DNA from: Asticcacaulis sp.
GTDB lineage: Bacteria > Pseudomonadota > Alphaproteobacteria > Caulobacterales > Caulobacteraceae
Direction of reading: 5' to 3'
Length of the DNA: 10,000 nucleotides
NCBI RefSeq assembly: GCF_020217185.1
Contig: NZ_JAIWNX010000252.1
Location: 1 to 10,000, forward strand
The notes below the pieces were generated by a model. It searched no databases and was not told the origin of the DNA. It worked only from the letters and a program-made list of their open reading frames with translations. Numbering within the stretch: the first letter of the stretch is position 1; the number at the start of each line of letters is the position of its first letter. The translations under genes and the position numbers were made by a program. Positions 1 to 7,091 of this stretch are shown one piece after another.

Positions 1-1773
1 CGGCGCGCCCTTACCGGCGAAGCCGCCCGGACGACCACCGGGTTTAAAGCCACCCGGCTTGCCCCCGAAGGACTTGCCACCACCGGGCTTGCCGCCAAAC
101 GACTTGCCCGCCGGACGGTCGCCGAAGCTGCGTTCGCCACGGGGTTTAAAGTCGCCTTCACCGCGCGGTTTGAAATCGCGCTGCGGACGGTCACCCGCCG
201 GACGTTCACCACGCGGCTTATCAAAGCGCGGCTTGTCACCAAAGCTACGCTCACCACGCGGTTTAAAGTCACTTTCGCCACGCGGTTTGAAGTCACGCTG
301 CGGACGGTCACCCGCCGGGCGTTCGCCACGCGGCTTGTCAAAGCGCGGCTTGTCGCCAAAGTTACGCTCACCACGCGGCTTGAAGTCACGCTGCGGACGG
401 TCACCCGCCGGGCGCTCGCCACGCGGCTTATCAAAGCGCGGCTTGTCGCCGTAGCTGCGTTCCCCACGCGGCTTGAAGTCGCCCTCACCGCGCGGCTTGA
501 AATCACGTTGCGGACGGTCGCCACGCGGTTTGAAGCTGCCTTCGCCGCGCGGTTTAAACTCGCCGCTATTGAAGTCTCGTCTGGGACGCTCGGCGCGCGG
601 CGTCCATTCGCGCTCCTCGCGTTCCGGACGACGATCACGCGCCTGGCCGTCGCCGTCAAAGCGCGGGCGCTCATCGAAATCGCGGTCGCCAAATTCCTTG
701 GCCTCGTACTTGCGGCGGAAGGCCTCGTCGCGGCTGAGCGGGCGCTCACGGCGTTCCTCACGGCCTTCGCCCTTCGGCGCAAAGCGTTCGCCGCCGCCGC
801 GACGGCCGGTGCGCGGCGCGCCCTCGCCTTCGGTCCGGCGCAGGCGCATCGGCGTGCGCGTCTGGGTCTCGCTTTCCGACGGCAGGTTGCGCGGGTCGAT
901 CTTGTCCCCCAGCAGTTCGCGCACGACGCGCGGGCCGATTTCCTCAACCTCGCCCGGCTCGATATCGCCGAGCTGGAACGGGCCATAGGCCAGACGGATA
1001 AGGCGGTTGACCTTCAGGCCCAGGCTGTCGAGCACCTTACGGACTTCGCGGTTCTTGCCTTCGTTTAGCGACACGGTGATCCACAGATTGGCGCGGCCAT
1101 CAGCCTTTTCCTGCGCCTTGTCCAGCCTGGCTTCGATCGGGCCGTATTGCACGCCTTCGACCGTCACGCCGGCTTTCAGCGTGTCGAGCGCCGCCTGCGT
1201 GGTGCGCCCCAGCGCCCGCACGCGATAGACGCGCGTCCAGCCGGTCGTCGGCAGTTCCAGCGCGCGCGCCAGTTCGCCGTCATTGGTCAGCAGCAGCAGG
1301 CCTTCGGAATTGATGTCGAGGCGACCCACCGAAATCACGCGCGGCAGTTCCTGCGGCAGCGAATTGAAGACGGTGGGGCGGCCCTGCGGGTCCTGATGGG
1401 TGGTCATCAGGCCGACCGGCTTGTGATAGCGCCACACGCGGGTGGGCTCGGCCTTGCGGATCGGCTTGCCTTCGACGGTGATCAGGTCGTCGGGCGACAC
1501 GGTGGTCGCCGGGGTGTCGAGCAGGCGACCATTGACGGCGATCTTACCCAAACCAATCAGGCGCTCGACTTCGCGGCGCGAGGCCAGACCGGCACGCGCC
1601 AGTACCTTGGCAATGCGCTCCGGCGGGCGCGCGGGCTTACCAAAGGACTTGTCAGCCGGGCCTTTTTTGGCGGCGGGCTTTTTGACGTAGGATTTTTTGG
1701 GGGTGGCGTCGCCGGCAACGCTCTCGGTCGGAGCGGCGGATTCGGGCGTATTATGGTCTTCAGACATCATCAT
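1..1773 (-). CDS. rluB: RsuA/RluB-family rRNA pseudouridine synthase with long repetitive basic tail (3' end cut by window)
   Basis: The reading frame is open from the ATG cluster at 1773 down to base 1, 591 codons without a stop, so the C-terminus lies outside the window. Residues about 53-100 form an S4 RNA-binding domain (begins RIAKVLARAGLASRREVE). Residues about 112-290 form the RsuA/RluB catalytic domain, with the GRLD motif and presumed catalytic Asp153 (SVGRLDINSEGLLLLTNDG) and the family signature NEGKNREVRK at about 237-246. The family converts a specific uridine in rRNA to pseudouridine; RluB acts on 23S rRNA helix 89 near the peptidyl-transferase centre. E. coli RluB is about 290 residues, so residues 300-591 are extra: first a charged Arg/Glu-rich linker (300-400), then KPRGE-type repeats (about 405-547), then a Gly/Lys-rich tail (about 552 on). 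The tail is probably disordered and RNA-binding. The assignment to RluB rather than RsuA, RluE or RluF is by overall resemblance. The first 40 residues are also a non-conserved, Lys/Ala-rich extension. Confidence 0.93.
   Translation of the reverse strand, partial: MMMSEDHNTPESAAPTESVAGDATPKKSYVKKPAAKKGPADKSFGKPARPPERIAKVLARAGLASRREVERLIGLGKIAVNGRLLDTPATTVSPDDLITVEGKPIRKAEPTRVWRYHKPVGLMTTHQDPQGRPTVFNSLPQELPRVISVGRLDINSEGLLLLTNDGELARALELPTTGWTRVYRVRALGRTTQAALDTLKAGVTVEGVQYGPIEARLDKAQEKADGRANLWITVSLNEGKNREVRKVLDSLGLKVNRLIRLAYGPFQLGDIEPGEVEEIGPRVVRELLGDKIDPRNLPSESETQTRTPMRLRRTEGEGAPRTGRRGGGERFAPKGEGREERRERPLSRDEAFRRKYEAKEFGDRDFDERPRFDGDGQARDRRPEREEREWTPRAERPRRDFNSGEFKPRGEGSFKPRGDRPQRDFKPRGEGDFKPRGERSYGDKPRFDKPRGERPAGDRPQRDFKPRGERNFGDKPRFDKPRGERPAGDRPQRDFKPRGESDFKPRGERSFGDKPRFDKPRGERPAGDRPQRDFKPRGEGDFKPRGERSFGDRPAGKSFGGKPGGGKSFGGKPGGFKPGGRPGGFAGKGAP
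133..558 (-). repeat. In-frame coding repeats encoding KPRGE-type basic motifs
   Basis: Within the pseudouridine synthase tail, about twelve copies of [F/D]KPRG[E/D] occur in about 140 residues. Larger units are also visible: the segment encoding DRPQRDFKPRGE recurs with its (c/t)tgcggacgg anchor at 181, 298, 391 and 508. The spacings are therefore 117, 93 and 117 bp (39, 31 and 39 codons). The 24-bp difference is one extra copy of an eight-residue module (GDFKPRGE or SDFKPRGE). A second module, GDKPRFDKPRGERPAGDR, sits in each unit. Copies differ mostly at silent third positions, which suggests the repeats are old and kept under protein-level selection, although they could still expand or contract by recombination. 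Confidence 0.9.
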
Positions 1774-1779
1774 TTTCCT
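1767..1779 (-). promoter_or_regulatory. Ribosome binding site and triple-ATG start of the pseudouridine synthase
   Basis: Read on the minus strand, AGGAAA (1779-1774) is followed at once by ATGATGATG. The first ATG (1773) is only 2 bases from AGGA, too close for normal initiation. The third ATG (1767) is 8 bases away, the usual distance, and the second (1770) is 5 bases away. Translation therefore probably starts at the second or third Met, giving a protein beginning MSEDHNTPES. The difference is at most two residues. Confidence 0.5.
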
Positions 1780-1845
1780 GACTGGGCCTGCTCACGCAGG
1801 GCCTTTTAACTTGACGCCGCAGCGGTTTGCCGGTCATCAACCCCT
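1774..1845. promoter_or_regulatory. Divergent intergenic gap between pseudouridine synthase and tadA
   Basis: These 72 bases separate two genes transcribed away from each other, so the promoters of both must lie here or inside the gene starts. The only hexamer resembling a sigma-70 -35 box on the plus strand is TTGACG at 1811-1816. At 17-bp spacing it faces TCATCA, a poor -10. If that promoter were real, transcription would begin about at the tadA ATG at 1846, giving a leaderless message, which would fit the lack of a Shine-Dalgarno there. This is a weak inference; the gap itself is certain. Confidence 0.4.
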
Positions 1846-2346
1846 ATGGACTCCCCACAGGACATGACTGACGAAACCCTGATGCGTCTGGCGCTGGACG
1901 AGGCCGAAAAGGCCGCCCAGGCCGGCGAGGTGCCGATAGGCGCTTTAATCTACGATCCGTCAAGTAAAACCATCATTGCGCGCGCAAAAAATGCGCCCAT
2001 TAGTCTTAATGACCCCTCGGCGCACGCTGAAATACTGGCTTTACGCGCGGCGGGGCAGGTTGTCGGCAATTATCGCCTGACCGATCTGTGGCTCTATGTG
2101 ACGCTGGAACCGTGCGCCATGTGCGCCGGCGCGCTGTCGCACGCCCGTATCGGACGGGTGATATATGGGGCCTCTGACCCCAAGGGCGGCGCGGTCGAAA
2201 GCGGTCCGCGCTTTTTTGCGCAGCCGACCTGCCACTGGGCCCCCGAGGTCACCGGCGGCGTGCTTGAGGCCGAGACGGGTCAGGTGCTAAAAGACTTTTT
2301 CAGACAGCGGCGTAAAACCCGATCCACGACAGCAGAGGGGGATTGA
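1846..2346 (+). CDS. tadA: tRNA-specific adenosine-34 deaminase
   Basis: This is a 166-residue zinc deaminase of the cytidine/deoxycytidylate deaminase fold. It deaminates the wobble adenosine of tRNA-Arg(ACG) to inosine in the cytoplasm, so that one tRNA reads several CGN codons. The zinc and catalytic motifs are complete: HAE (His60, Glu62 as proton shuttle) and PCAMC (Cys90, Cys93) within TLEPCAMCAGALSHARIGRVIYG, typical of TadA. The length matches the family. The start is uncertain: ATG 1846 has no visible Shine-Dalgarno, while ATG 1864 (MTDETLMRLALDEA, a typical TadA N-terminus) has AGGA only 1 base upstream, too close. The conserved domain is unaffected. Its stop is 2 bp before the ATG of the next gene, so it probably heads a three-gene transcript with the DUF3298-like and MscS genes. 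It lies head-to-head with the pseudouridine synthase, pairing two RNA-modification enzymes. Confidence 0.95.
   Translation: MDSPQDMTDETLMRLALDEAEKAAQAGEVPIGALIYDPSSKTIIARAKNAPISLNDPSAHAEILALRAAGQVVGNYRLTDLWLYVTLEPCAMCAGALSHARIGRVIYGASDPKGGAVESGPRFFAQPTCHWAPEVTGGVLEAETGQVLKDFFRQRRKTRSTTAEGD
2334..2340 (+). promoter_or_regulatory. Ribosome binding site fixing the start of the DUF3298-like gene
   Basis: The purine run AGAGGGG lies inside the last codons of tadA, 8 bases before ATG 2349. An in-frame TTG at 2343 would overlap the tadA stop and sits only 2 bases from the purine run, so ATG 2349 is the better start. It also gives a normal signal peptide (MKLLAS...). Confidence 0.7.
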
Positions 2347-2348
2347 TC

Positions 2349-3548
2349 ATGAAATTACTGGCAAGTGTGGTCTTTGGGCTCGGTCTTCTCATGGCCACTA
2401 CGGCCCACGCCGACACGGTCACCCAGACGGTGTACGAGGGGACCATCGGTAAAAGTCCCGTTGTTGTGGAACTGCGATCCGCCACGGTAAAGGGCAAGAC
2501 CGTCTATATTGGTCAATACTATTACACGCGCTATCGTACCCTTATCTCACTGAAAGCCAGTGGTACCGCCCTCACCTTTCAGGAACACCCCGGCTGCTTC
2601 GTAGGGCCGGATTGCCCGGTCACGGGGACACTCACTCTCAAACCGGCATCCGCAGGATTAACCGGCACATGGACCGCCAGGGGCAAGAAGGCCAGCCTGC
2701 CGGTTACCCTTACGAAGAACGTGACGCGGTCTTTGACTTCGACCCTGAGCCTCACCCAACCGGGGGATCTTTACGCAGTTGACGACACGCTCAATCAGGG
2801 GAGAGGCGAACTGGCGCGTAACGACCCGTTCCGCGCCCGCCGCGTCAATCAAAACAACGTCTATGGGCCGGAGATCAGCGCCGGACAGATCGCCTATCGG
2901 ACCGTTACAGACAAGGCGACCGGCGTACACTATCTGCAACTGACGCGGCATCCTGATCCGGCGGTCCTTGCCAAGGTCAATGCAACCTTGGATATTGAAC
3001 GGTTTTTCCGGGTGGAGAACGCTCTGGATTGCCTCTCTCAGACCGGTTTTGTCGGCGCGGGCACGACCGGCGGCTTTGAGGATTTCTCCGATAAGGTCGT
3101 TTACGTGTCCTCCAGCCTGATGGCCGTCGAAAGCGCCGGATCGACCTATTGCGGTGGCGCACACCCCAGCAATAGCTGGGGTATCACCATGTATGACCTC
3201 AAGCGGGGCGGGTATCTTAATGCCGATCAGTTGCTCAACCTGTATGTCACGCCGCCCGGCTGGGCCCCCGGTGATGAGCGCCCGGAGACGCCCGCCTTCC
3301 AAAAGCTCAAAGCGAAGTTATCGCCACAGTCACCGTGGTTTGTCGGAGACCGGTCGATCCCGGAATGTCTGGCCGACGACGTCGGTTATGACTACCAAAC
3401 CTCGTTTAACGACAAGGGGCTGGTCTTCAGCCGCAGCGACCTGCCGCATGTCATGGGCGCCTGTATGGGCATCTATTATGTTGTGCCCTATGCCGAGCTG
3501 AAAGCCCTGTGGCGGCCCGAAGCCAAAGCCTATTTTAGCGGACTCTGA
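2349..3548 (+). CDS. Secreted DUF3298/RsiV-like protein
   Basis: This is a 399-residue exported protein. A standard signal peptide, MKLLASVVFGLGLLMATTAHA, predicts cleavage before Asp22, so the product should be periplasmic, with no other membrane segment. Residues 22 to about 125 are beta-rich (YEGTIGKSPVVVELR, GTLTLKPASAGLTGTWTARG), resembling an N-terminal domain of many uncharacterised proteobacterial exported proteins. The C-terminal half carries marks of the DUF3298/RsiV fold: STYCGGAHPSNSWGITMYDLK (YCGGAHP at 267-273), then LNADQLL, and near the end YYVVPYAELKALW (376 on). RsiV in Bacillus is a lysozyme-binding anti-sigma factor with this fold, but here there is no N-terminal cytoplasmic domain, no transmembrane anchor and no adjacent sigma factor, so an anti-sigma role is unlikely. 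Six cysteines in the mature protein suggest disulfides. It lies between tadA (2 bp) and mscS (9 bp), so co-transcription is likely. Function unknown. Confidence 0.72.
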   Translation: MKLLASVVFGLGLLMATTAHADTVTQTVYEGTIGKSPVVVELRSATVKGKTVYIGQYYYTRYRTLISLKASGTALTFQEHPGCFVGPDCPVTGTLTLKPASAGLTGTWTARGKKASLPVTLTKNVTRSLTSTLSLTQPGDLYAVDDTLNQGRGELARNDPFRARRVNQNNVYGPEISAGQIAYRTVTDKATGVHYLQLTRHPDPAVLAKVNATLDIERFFRVENALDCLSQTGFVGAGTTGGFEDFSDKVVYVSSSLMAVESAGSTYCGGAHPSNSWGITMYDLKRGGYLNADQLLNLYVTPPGWAPGDERPETPAFQKLKAKLSPQSPWFVGDRSIPECLADDVGYDYQTSFNDKGLVFSRSDLPHVMGACMGIYYVVPYAELKALWRPEAKAYFSGL

Positions 3549-3557
3549 GGCCCTGAG

Positions 3558-4454
3558 ATGACGTTTGACTTTCGTGAAATTCCGCAGCGTTTCATCTATT
3601 TCGTCAGCAATGTGCAAACCTTCTGGGGTGACCTGACGCAGCATTCGGAGTTTCTGTCGAACCTGCTGATCGCCGCCCTGATCCTGATGGTCACCCTGTT
3701 CCTGTCGCAGTGGCTGTCGAACACGGTGCGCAAAACCGCCAAGCGCTACGCCCATTCCGACGCCGACCGCACCCTGCCGGAGTTCCTGTCGCAGGTGGTG
3801 TGGTGGCTGATCATGGTGGTCGGTCTGGTGGTCATCCTCAACCGGCTGGGCGTGCAGACGACCTCGATCCTGACTGTGCTGGGGGCGGCGTCTCTGGCTA
3901 TCGGTCTGGCGTTGCAAGGGACGCTGTCCAATGTGGCCTCTGGCATCATGCTGCTGGTGCAAAAGCCCTATCGCATCGGCGATACGGTGACGATTGGCGA
4001 TGTGACCGGCACCGTCGGGCGGCTGGGTCTGTTTTCGACCGAACTGACCAATGGCGACAGCCACAAGGTCTATATCCCCAATGCCAAGATCTTTTCCGAC
4101 CGCATCATCAATATCAGCCATTACGGTCACCGTACCCTGGCCATACTGGTGACGGTCGATTTCGCTACCGATCTCGACAAGGCCCTGTCCATCCTGAAAA
4201 AAGTGACGGCTTCGCACCCCGGCACCCTGTCCACACCAGACGTCTGGGCCGGGGTCGAGAACTTCACCGACAACGGCGTGCAGCTAAAGGTGACGGCGCA
4301 GGTGACGGTGGCTCAGCACGGTCAGGTGCGCGCCGACGTGCTGAAATCGGTCAAGGAAGAGTTCGGTGCGGCGGGCATCTACATCCCCTATCCGCATCAG
4401 GTGACGATGGAAAAGGCGCTGGCGGCCGCCACCGGTGAGAAGGCTGGCGCTTAA
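3558..4454 (+). CDS. mscS: MscS-family small-conductance mechanosensitive channel
   Basis: At 298 residues it is close to E. coli MscS (286). The family forms inner-membrane heptamers that open under membrane tension and release solutes on hypo-osmotic shock. Three membrane segments are visible: TM1 about 35-54, TM2 about 78-95, and the pore-lining TM3 about 100-133 with the Gly/Ala packing pattern LGAASLAIGLALQGTLSNVASG. The cytosolic beta domain follows (PYRIGDTVTIGDVTGTVGRLGLFSTEL, then YIPNAKIFSDRIINIS), and the alpha/beta C-terminal domain ends with AAGIYIPYPHQV, matching the FPYPQ element of MscS. ATG 3558 is preceded by GAGG (3547-3550), 7 bases upstream and overlapping the stop of the previous gene, so it is probably the last gene of the tadA transcript. 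No clear intrinsic terminator follows: the C-run/G-run after the stop (about 4455-4480) could pair weakly but has no T tract. Confidence 0.95.
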   Translation: MTFDFREIPQRFIYFVSNVQTFWGDLTQHSEFLSNLLIAALILMVTLFLSQWLSNTVRKTAKRYAHSDADRTLPEFLSQVVWWLIMVVGLVVILNRLGVQTTSILTVLGAASLAIGLALQGTLSNVASGIMLLVQKPYRIGDTVTIGDVTGTVGRLGLFSTELTNGDSHKVYIPNAKIFSDRIINISHYGHRTLAILVTVDFATDLDKALSILKKVTASHPGTLSTPDVWAGVENFTDNGVQLKVTAQVTVAQHGQVRADVLKSVKEEFGAAGIYIPYPHQVTMEKALAAATGEKAGA

Positions 4455-4697
4455 CCCCCCGTTCGCTTTGCGCACAGGGGCGGCGGATTATAGCGGAATG
4501 AATTTAGGTGAAAACGACATCTCGCTATAGCGCCTACCCTGATTTCAGGGGAGGTTCTTATACGTTTCCATTAAGAGATATAGTCTTGCGCATCTGCCAA
4601 AATTCGTTTCAAAAGGAACGTATAAAGACTTTTTTGTGGCATTGGGGATGCGGAAAACCGTTCATCCGTCCGCACATCGTTTTCGCTGGGGTCATCC
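4455..4697 (+). other. Intergenic region, AT-richer, probable promoter region of the peptidase operon
   Basis: No convincing gene lies in these 243 bases. The AT content is clearly higher between about 4486 and 4650 than in the flanking genes. A perfect 10-bp palindrome CGCTATAGCG sits at 4523-4532, and its right half TATAGCG also occurs at about 4489-4495, so it could be a small operator or merely a chance match. Possible -10 elements are TATAGT (4579-4584) and TATAAA (4621-4626), but neither has a good -35 at 16-18 bp. A short imperfect hairpin (CGTTTC-AAAA-GGAACG, 4605-4620) is not followed directly by a T tract and is not a good terminator. GGAAC at 4615 recalls the -35 of alphaproteobacterial ECF promoters, but no CGTT is found at the right distance. 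A promoter for the peptidase gene must lie here unless mscS transcription reads through. Confidence 0.45.
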
Positions 4698-7091
4698 GTG
4701 TTTAAAAAGCTGCTGCTCGCTTCGTGTGTTCTGGCCCTGCCGGCCTTCACTTCCGTCGCTCTGGCCAATCCGGTCGAACAGACCAAGGGCCGTTTTGAGG
4801 ACAAGTTCCGTCAGTTGGAAGGCGAAGAATGGCCGACGCCCACCGACTACCGCAACGCCGCCGGTGAGCCGGGCTATCGCTACTGGCAGCAGAAGGTCGA
4901 TTACCGCATCAAGGCCTCACTGAACGAGGCGACGCGCACCCTGACGGCGACGCAGACCGTCACCTACAAGAACAATTCGCCCGATACGCTGCGCTATCTG
5001 TGGCTGATGCTCGATCAGAACAATTACAAGCGCGATTCCATCGCGCAACTGACCGACACCGTGTCGCCTTCGAAAGAGATTTCGGTGGGCGAAGTGCGCC
5101 GCGTCAAGCGGATGCAGGTGTGGGAAGGCGGCTTTAACGACCTGAAGGTCACCGCCGCCGACGGCAGCGCCCTGCCCTTCACGCTCAACGACACCCTGAT
5201 GCGTATTGATCTGGCGCAGCCGCTGAAGTCGGGCGAAAGCCTGACCTTCACCGTGGCGTGGAGCGTGCCCCTGCCCGAAACCCGCATGGTTGGCGGCCGG
5301 TCCGGCTATGAATGCTTCACCAAGCCGGGCGAAGACGGCAATTGCATCTTTCTGGGGGCGCAGTGGTTCCCGCGTCTGGCCGTCTATTCGGACTATGAAG
5401 GCTGGCACAACAAGGCCTTTATCGGCTCGGGCGAATTCACGCTGGAATTCGGCGATTATGAGGTCGAACTGACCGTCCCTGCCGACCACGTCGTCTCGGC
5501 CACCGGCGAGTTGCTTAACCCGTCCGAAGTGCTCACCCCGGCGCAGCAAAAACGCTTCACGGAAGCGAAGACGGCCACGGCCCCGGTCTATGTCGTGACG
5601 CCCGATGAGGCCGCAGCCGCCGAAAAAGGCAAGGCCACGGGCACCAAGACGTGGAAGTTCAAAGCCGACAATGTGCGTGACTTCGCCTTCGGCTCATCGC
5701 GCAAATTCATCTGGGACGCCATGGGTGTGAAGAACGCCGACCCGGCGCACCCGACCGTCATGGCCATGTCCTTCTTCCCGAAGGAGGCGCGCCCGCTGTG
5801 GGACGCCTATTCGACCAAATCCATCGCCCACACGCTGAACGTCTATGGCAAGTTCGCCTTCGCCTACCCCTACCCGACGGCGCAGTCGGTCAACGGGCCG
5901 GTCGGCGGCATGGAATATCCGATGATCACCTTTAACGGCCCGCGCCCGGTGAAGGACAAGAGGACGGGGGAGCTGACCTATACGGAACGTGCCAAATACG
6001 GCCTGATCGGCGTGGTTATCCACGAAATCGGCCACATCTGGTTCCCGATGACGGTCAATTCCGACGAGCGTCAATGGACGTGGATGGACGAAGGCATCAA
6101 CTCCTTCCTCCAGTTCCAGGCCGAAAAGGAGTGGGACAAGGACTACCCCACCCGCCGCGGTGAGCCCAAGTCTATGGTCGAGTACATGCTGAGCGAAAAT
6201 CAGGTGCCGATCATGACCAATTCGGAATCGATCCCGCAATTCGGCAACAACGCCTATGGCAAGCCGGCGGCGGCGCTGACCATCCTGCGCGAAACCGTGC
6301 TGGGGCGTGAAAAGTTCGACTTCGCCTTCAAGGAATATTCGCGCCGCTGGCAGTTCAAGCGCCCGACCCCCTATGACTTCTTCCGAACCATGGAAGAGGC
6401 GTCCGGCACCGATCTCGACTGGTTCTGGCGCGGCTGGTTCTATTCGACCGACCACGTGGATATCGAGCTGGCCGATGTGAAGAAGGCCCGCCTCAACACG
6501 CGCGATCCGGTCGTCGAAAAGGCCTGGGAAAAGGTGCAGGACGACGCGCAGCCCGACTCGCTGACCGCCGCACGCAACACCGGCAAGACGGTCGTTGAGA
6601 CCGATCCGGCCACGGTCGATTACTACAATACCGACGACAAGTGGGAACCCACGGTCAAGGAGAAGAAGAAGTATGCCGACCTGCAAAAGGACATCGACCC
6701 GGACCTGAAAGAAGCGCTGGCGGTGAAGGACAACTTCTACAACTTCACCTTCCGCAACAAGGGCGGGCTGGTCATGCCGGTGATCCTCAAGATGGACTAC
6801 ACCGACGGCACCTCCGAAACCGTGCGTATCCCGGCCGAGGTCTGGCGCTATAATCCGGCGCAGGTCACGTGGCAGCACGCGACGCTGAAGACGCTGAAAC
6901 AGGCGGTCATCGACCCGCTGTGGGAAACGGCGGACGCCGATGTCTCCAACAACGCCTTCCCGCGCAAGATCGACGAACAGCGCTTTGAGGTCCGCGAAGG
7001 CGAAGACGCGCCCAACCGCATGAAGGACGACGATCTGGTCGTCACACCGGACAACCTGAAGACCCAGCCCAAAAAGGCGGACAAGAAGTGA
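4698..7091 (+). CDS. Exported M1-family zinc metallopeptidase (gluzincin)
   Basis: This 797-residue protein starts at a GTG with a weak GGGG site 6 bases upstream. The start is supported by the signal peptide that follows at once (MFKKLLLASCVLALPAFTSVALA, cleavage before Asn24). A lipobox-like LASC at 7-10 comes too early to be credible. The M1 aminopeptidase machinery is complete: the HEXXH zinc site HEIGH at 442-446, the third zinc ligand Glu465 exactly 18 residues later (WTWMDEGINSF), the substrate-binding motif GGMEY at 403-407 in place of classical GAMEN, and probable transition-state Tyr520 (FGNNAYGKPAAAL). An N-terminal beta-sandwich (about 40-280) precedes the thermolysin-like domain (about 340-580), then a C-terminal region of about 220 residues with a charged linker, a small beta domain and a Lys-rich end. 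The family removes N-terminal residues from peptides; the location should be periplasmic or extracellular, and substrates are unknown. Its stop overlaps the next gene's GTG by 4 bp. Confidence 0.93.
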   Translation: MFKKLLLASCVLALPAFTSVALANPVEQTKGRFEDKFRQLEGEEWPTPTDYRNAAGEPGYRYWQQKVDYRIKASLNEATRTLTATQTVTYKNNSPDTLRYLWLMLDQNNYKRDSIAQLTDTVSPSKEISVGEVRRVKRMQVWEGGFNDLKVTAADGSALPFTLNDTLMRIDLAQPLKSGESLTFTVAWSVPLPETRMVGGRSGYECFTKPGEDGNCIFLGAQWFPRLAVYSDYEGWHNKAFIGSGEFTLEFGDYEVELTVPADHVVSATGELLNPSEVLTPAQQKRFTEAKTATAPVYVVTPDEAAAAEKGKATGTKTWKFKADNVRDFAFGSSRKFIWDAMGVKNADPAHPTVMAMSFFPKEARPLWDAYSTKSIAHTLNVYGKFAFAYPYPTAQSVNGPVGGMEYPMITFNGPRPVKDKRTGELTYTERAKYGLIGVVIHEIGHIWFPMTVNSDERQWTWMDEGINSFLQFQAEKEWDKDYPTRRGEPKSMVEYMLSENQVPIMTNSESIPQFGNNAYGKPAAALTILRETVLGREKFDFAFKEYSRRWQFKRPTPYDFFRTMEEASGTDLDWFWRGWFYSTDHVDIELADVKKARLNTRDPVVEKAWEKVQDDAQPDSLTAARNTGKTVVETDPATVDYYNTDDKWEPTVKEKKKYADLQKDIDPDLKEALAVKDNFYNFTFRNKGGLVMPVILKMDYTDGTSETVRIPAEVWRYNPAQVTWQHATLKTLKQAVIDPLWETADADVSNNAFPRKIDEQRFEVREGEDAPNRMKDDDLVVTPDNLKTQPKKADKK

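Noticed and set aside
130..560. Regularly spaced repeats that could suggest a CRISPR array
   Set aside because: The repeats are in frame, have no unique spacers, differ at silent positions and vary between 93 and 117 bp spacing. They are coding repeats.
59..1068. Plus-strand Arg/Ser/Pro-rich open frames over the left end
   Set aside because: They are antisense translations of the repeat-bearing pseudouridine synthase tail; the apparent SPRGLKS repeats only reflect the minus-strand coding repeat.
3330..4217. A 295-codon minus-strand open frame opposite the mscS gene
   Set aside because: The translation is rich in Gln/His/Arg repeats with no recognisable domain, while the opposite strand encodes a clear MscS channel. 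Shadow frame.
4605..4636. Hairpin CGTTTC-AAAA-GGAACG with a T run downstream, considered as an intrinsic terminator for mscS
   Set aside because: The stem is only six pairs including a G-T pair, and the T run begins about 9 bases after the stem rather than directly behind it.
4508..4705. A possible small gene of 65 codons upstream of the peptidase
   Set aside because: It has no Shine-Dalgarno, its composition is atypical of coding DNA here, it runs into the peptidase start, and it shows no recognisable protein features.
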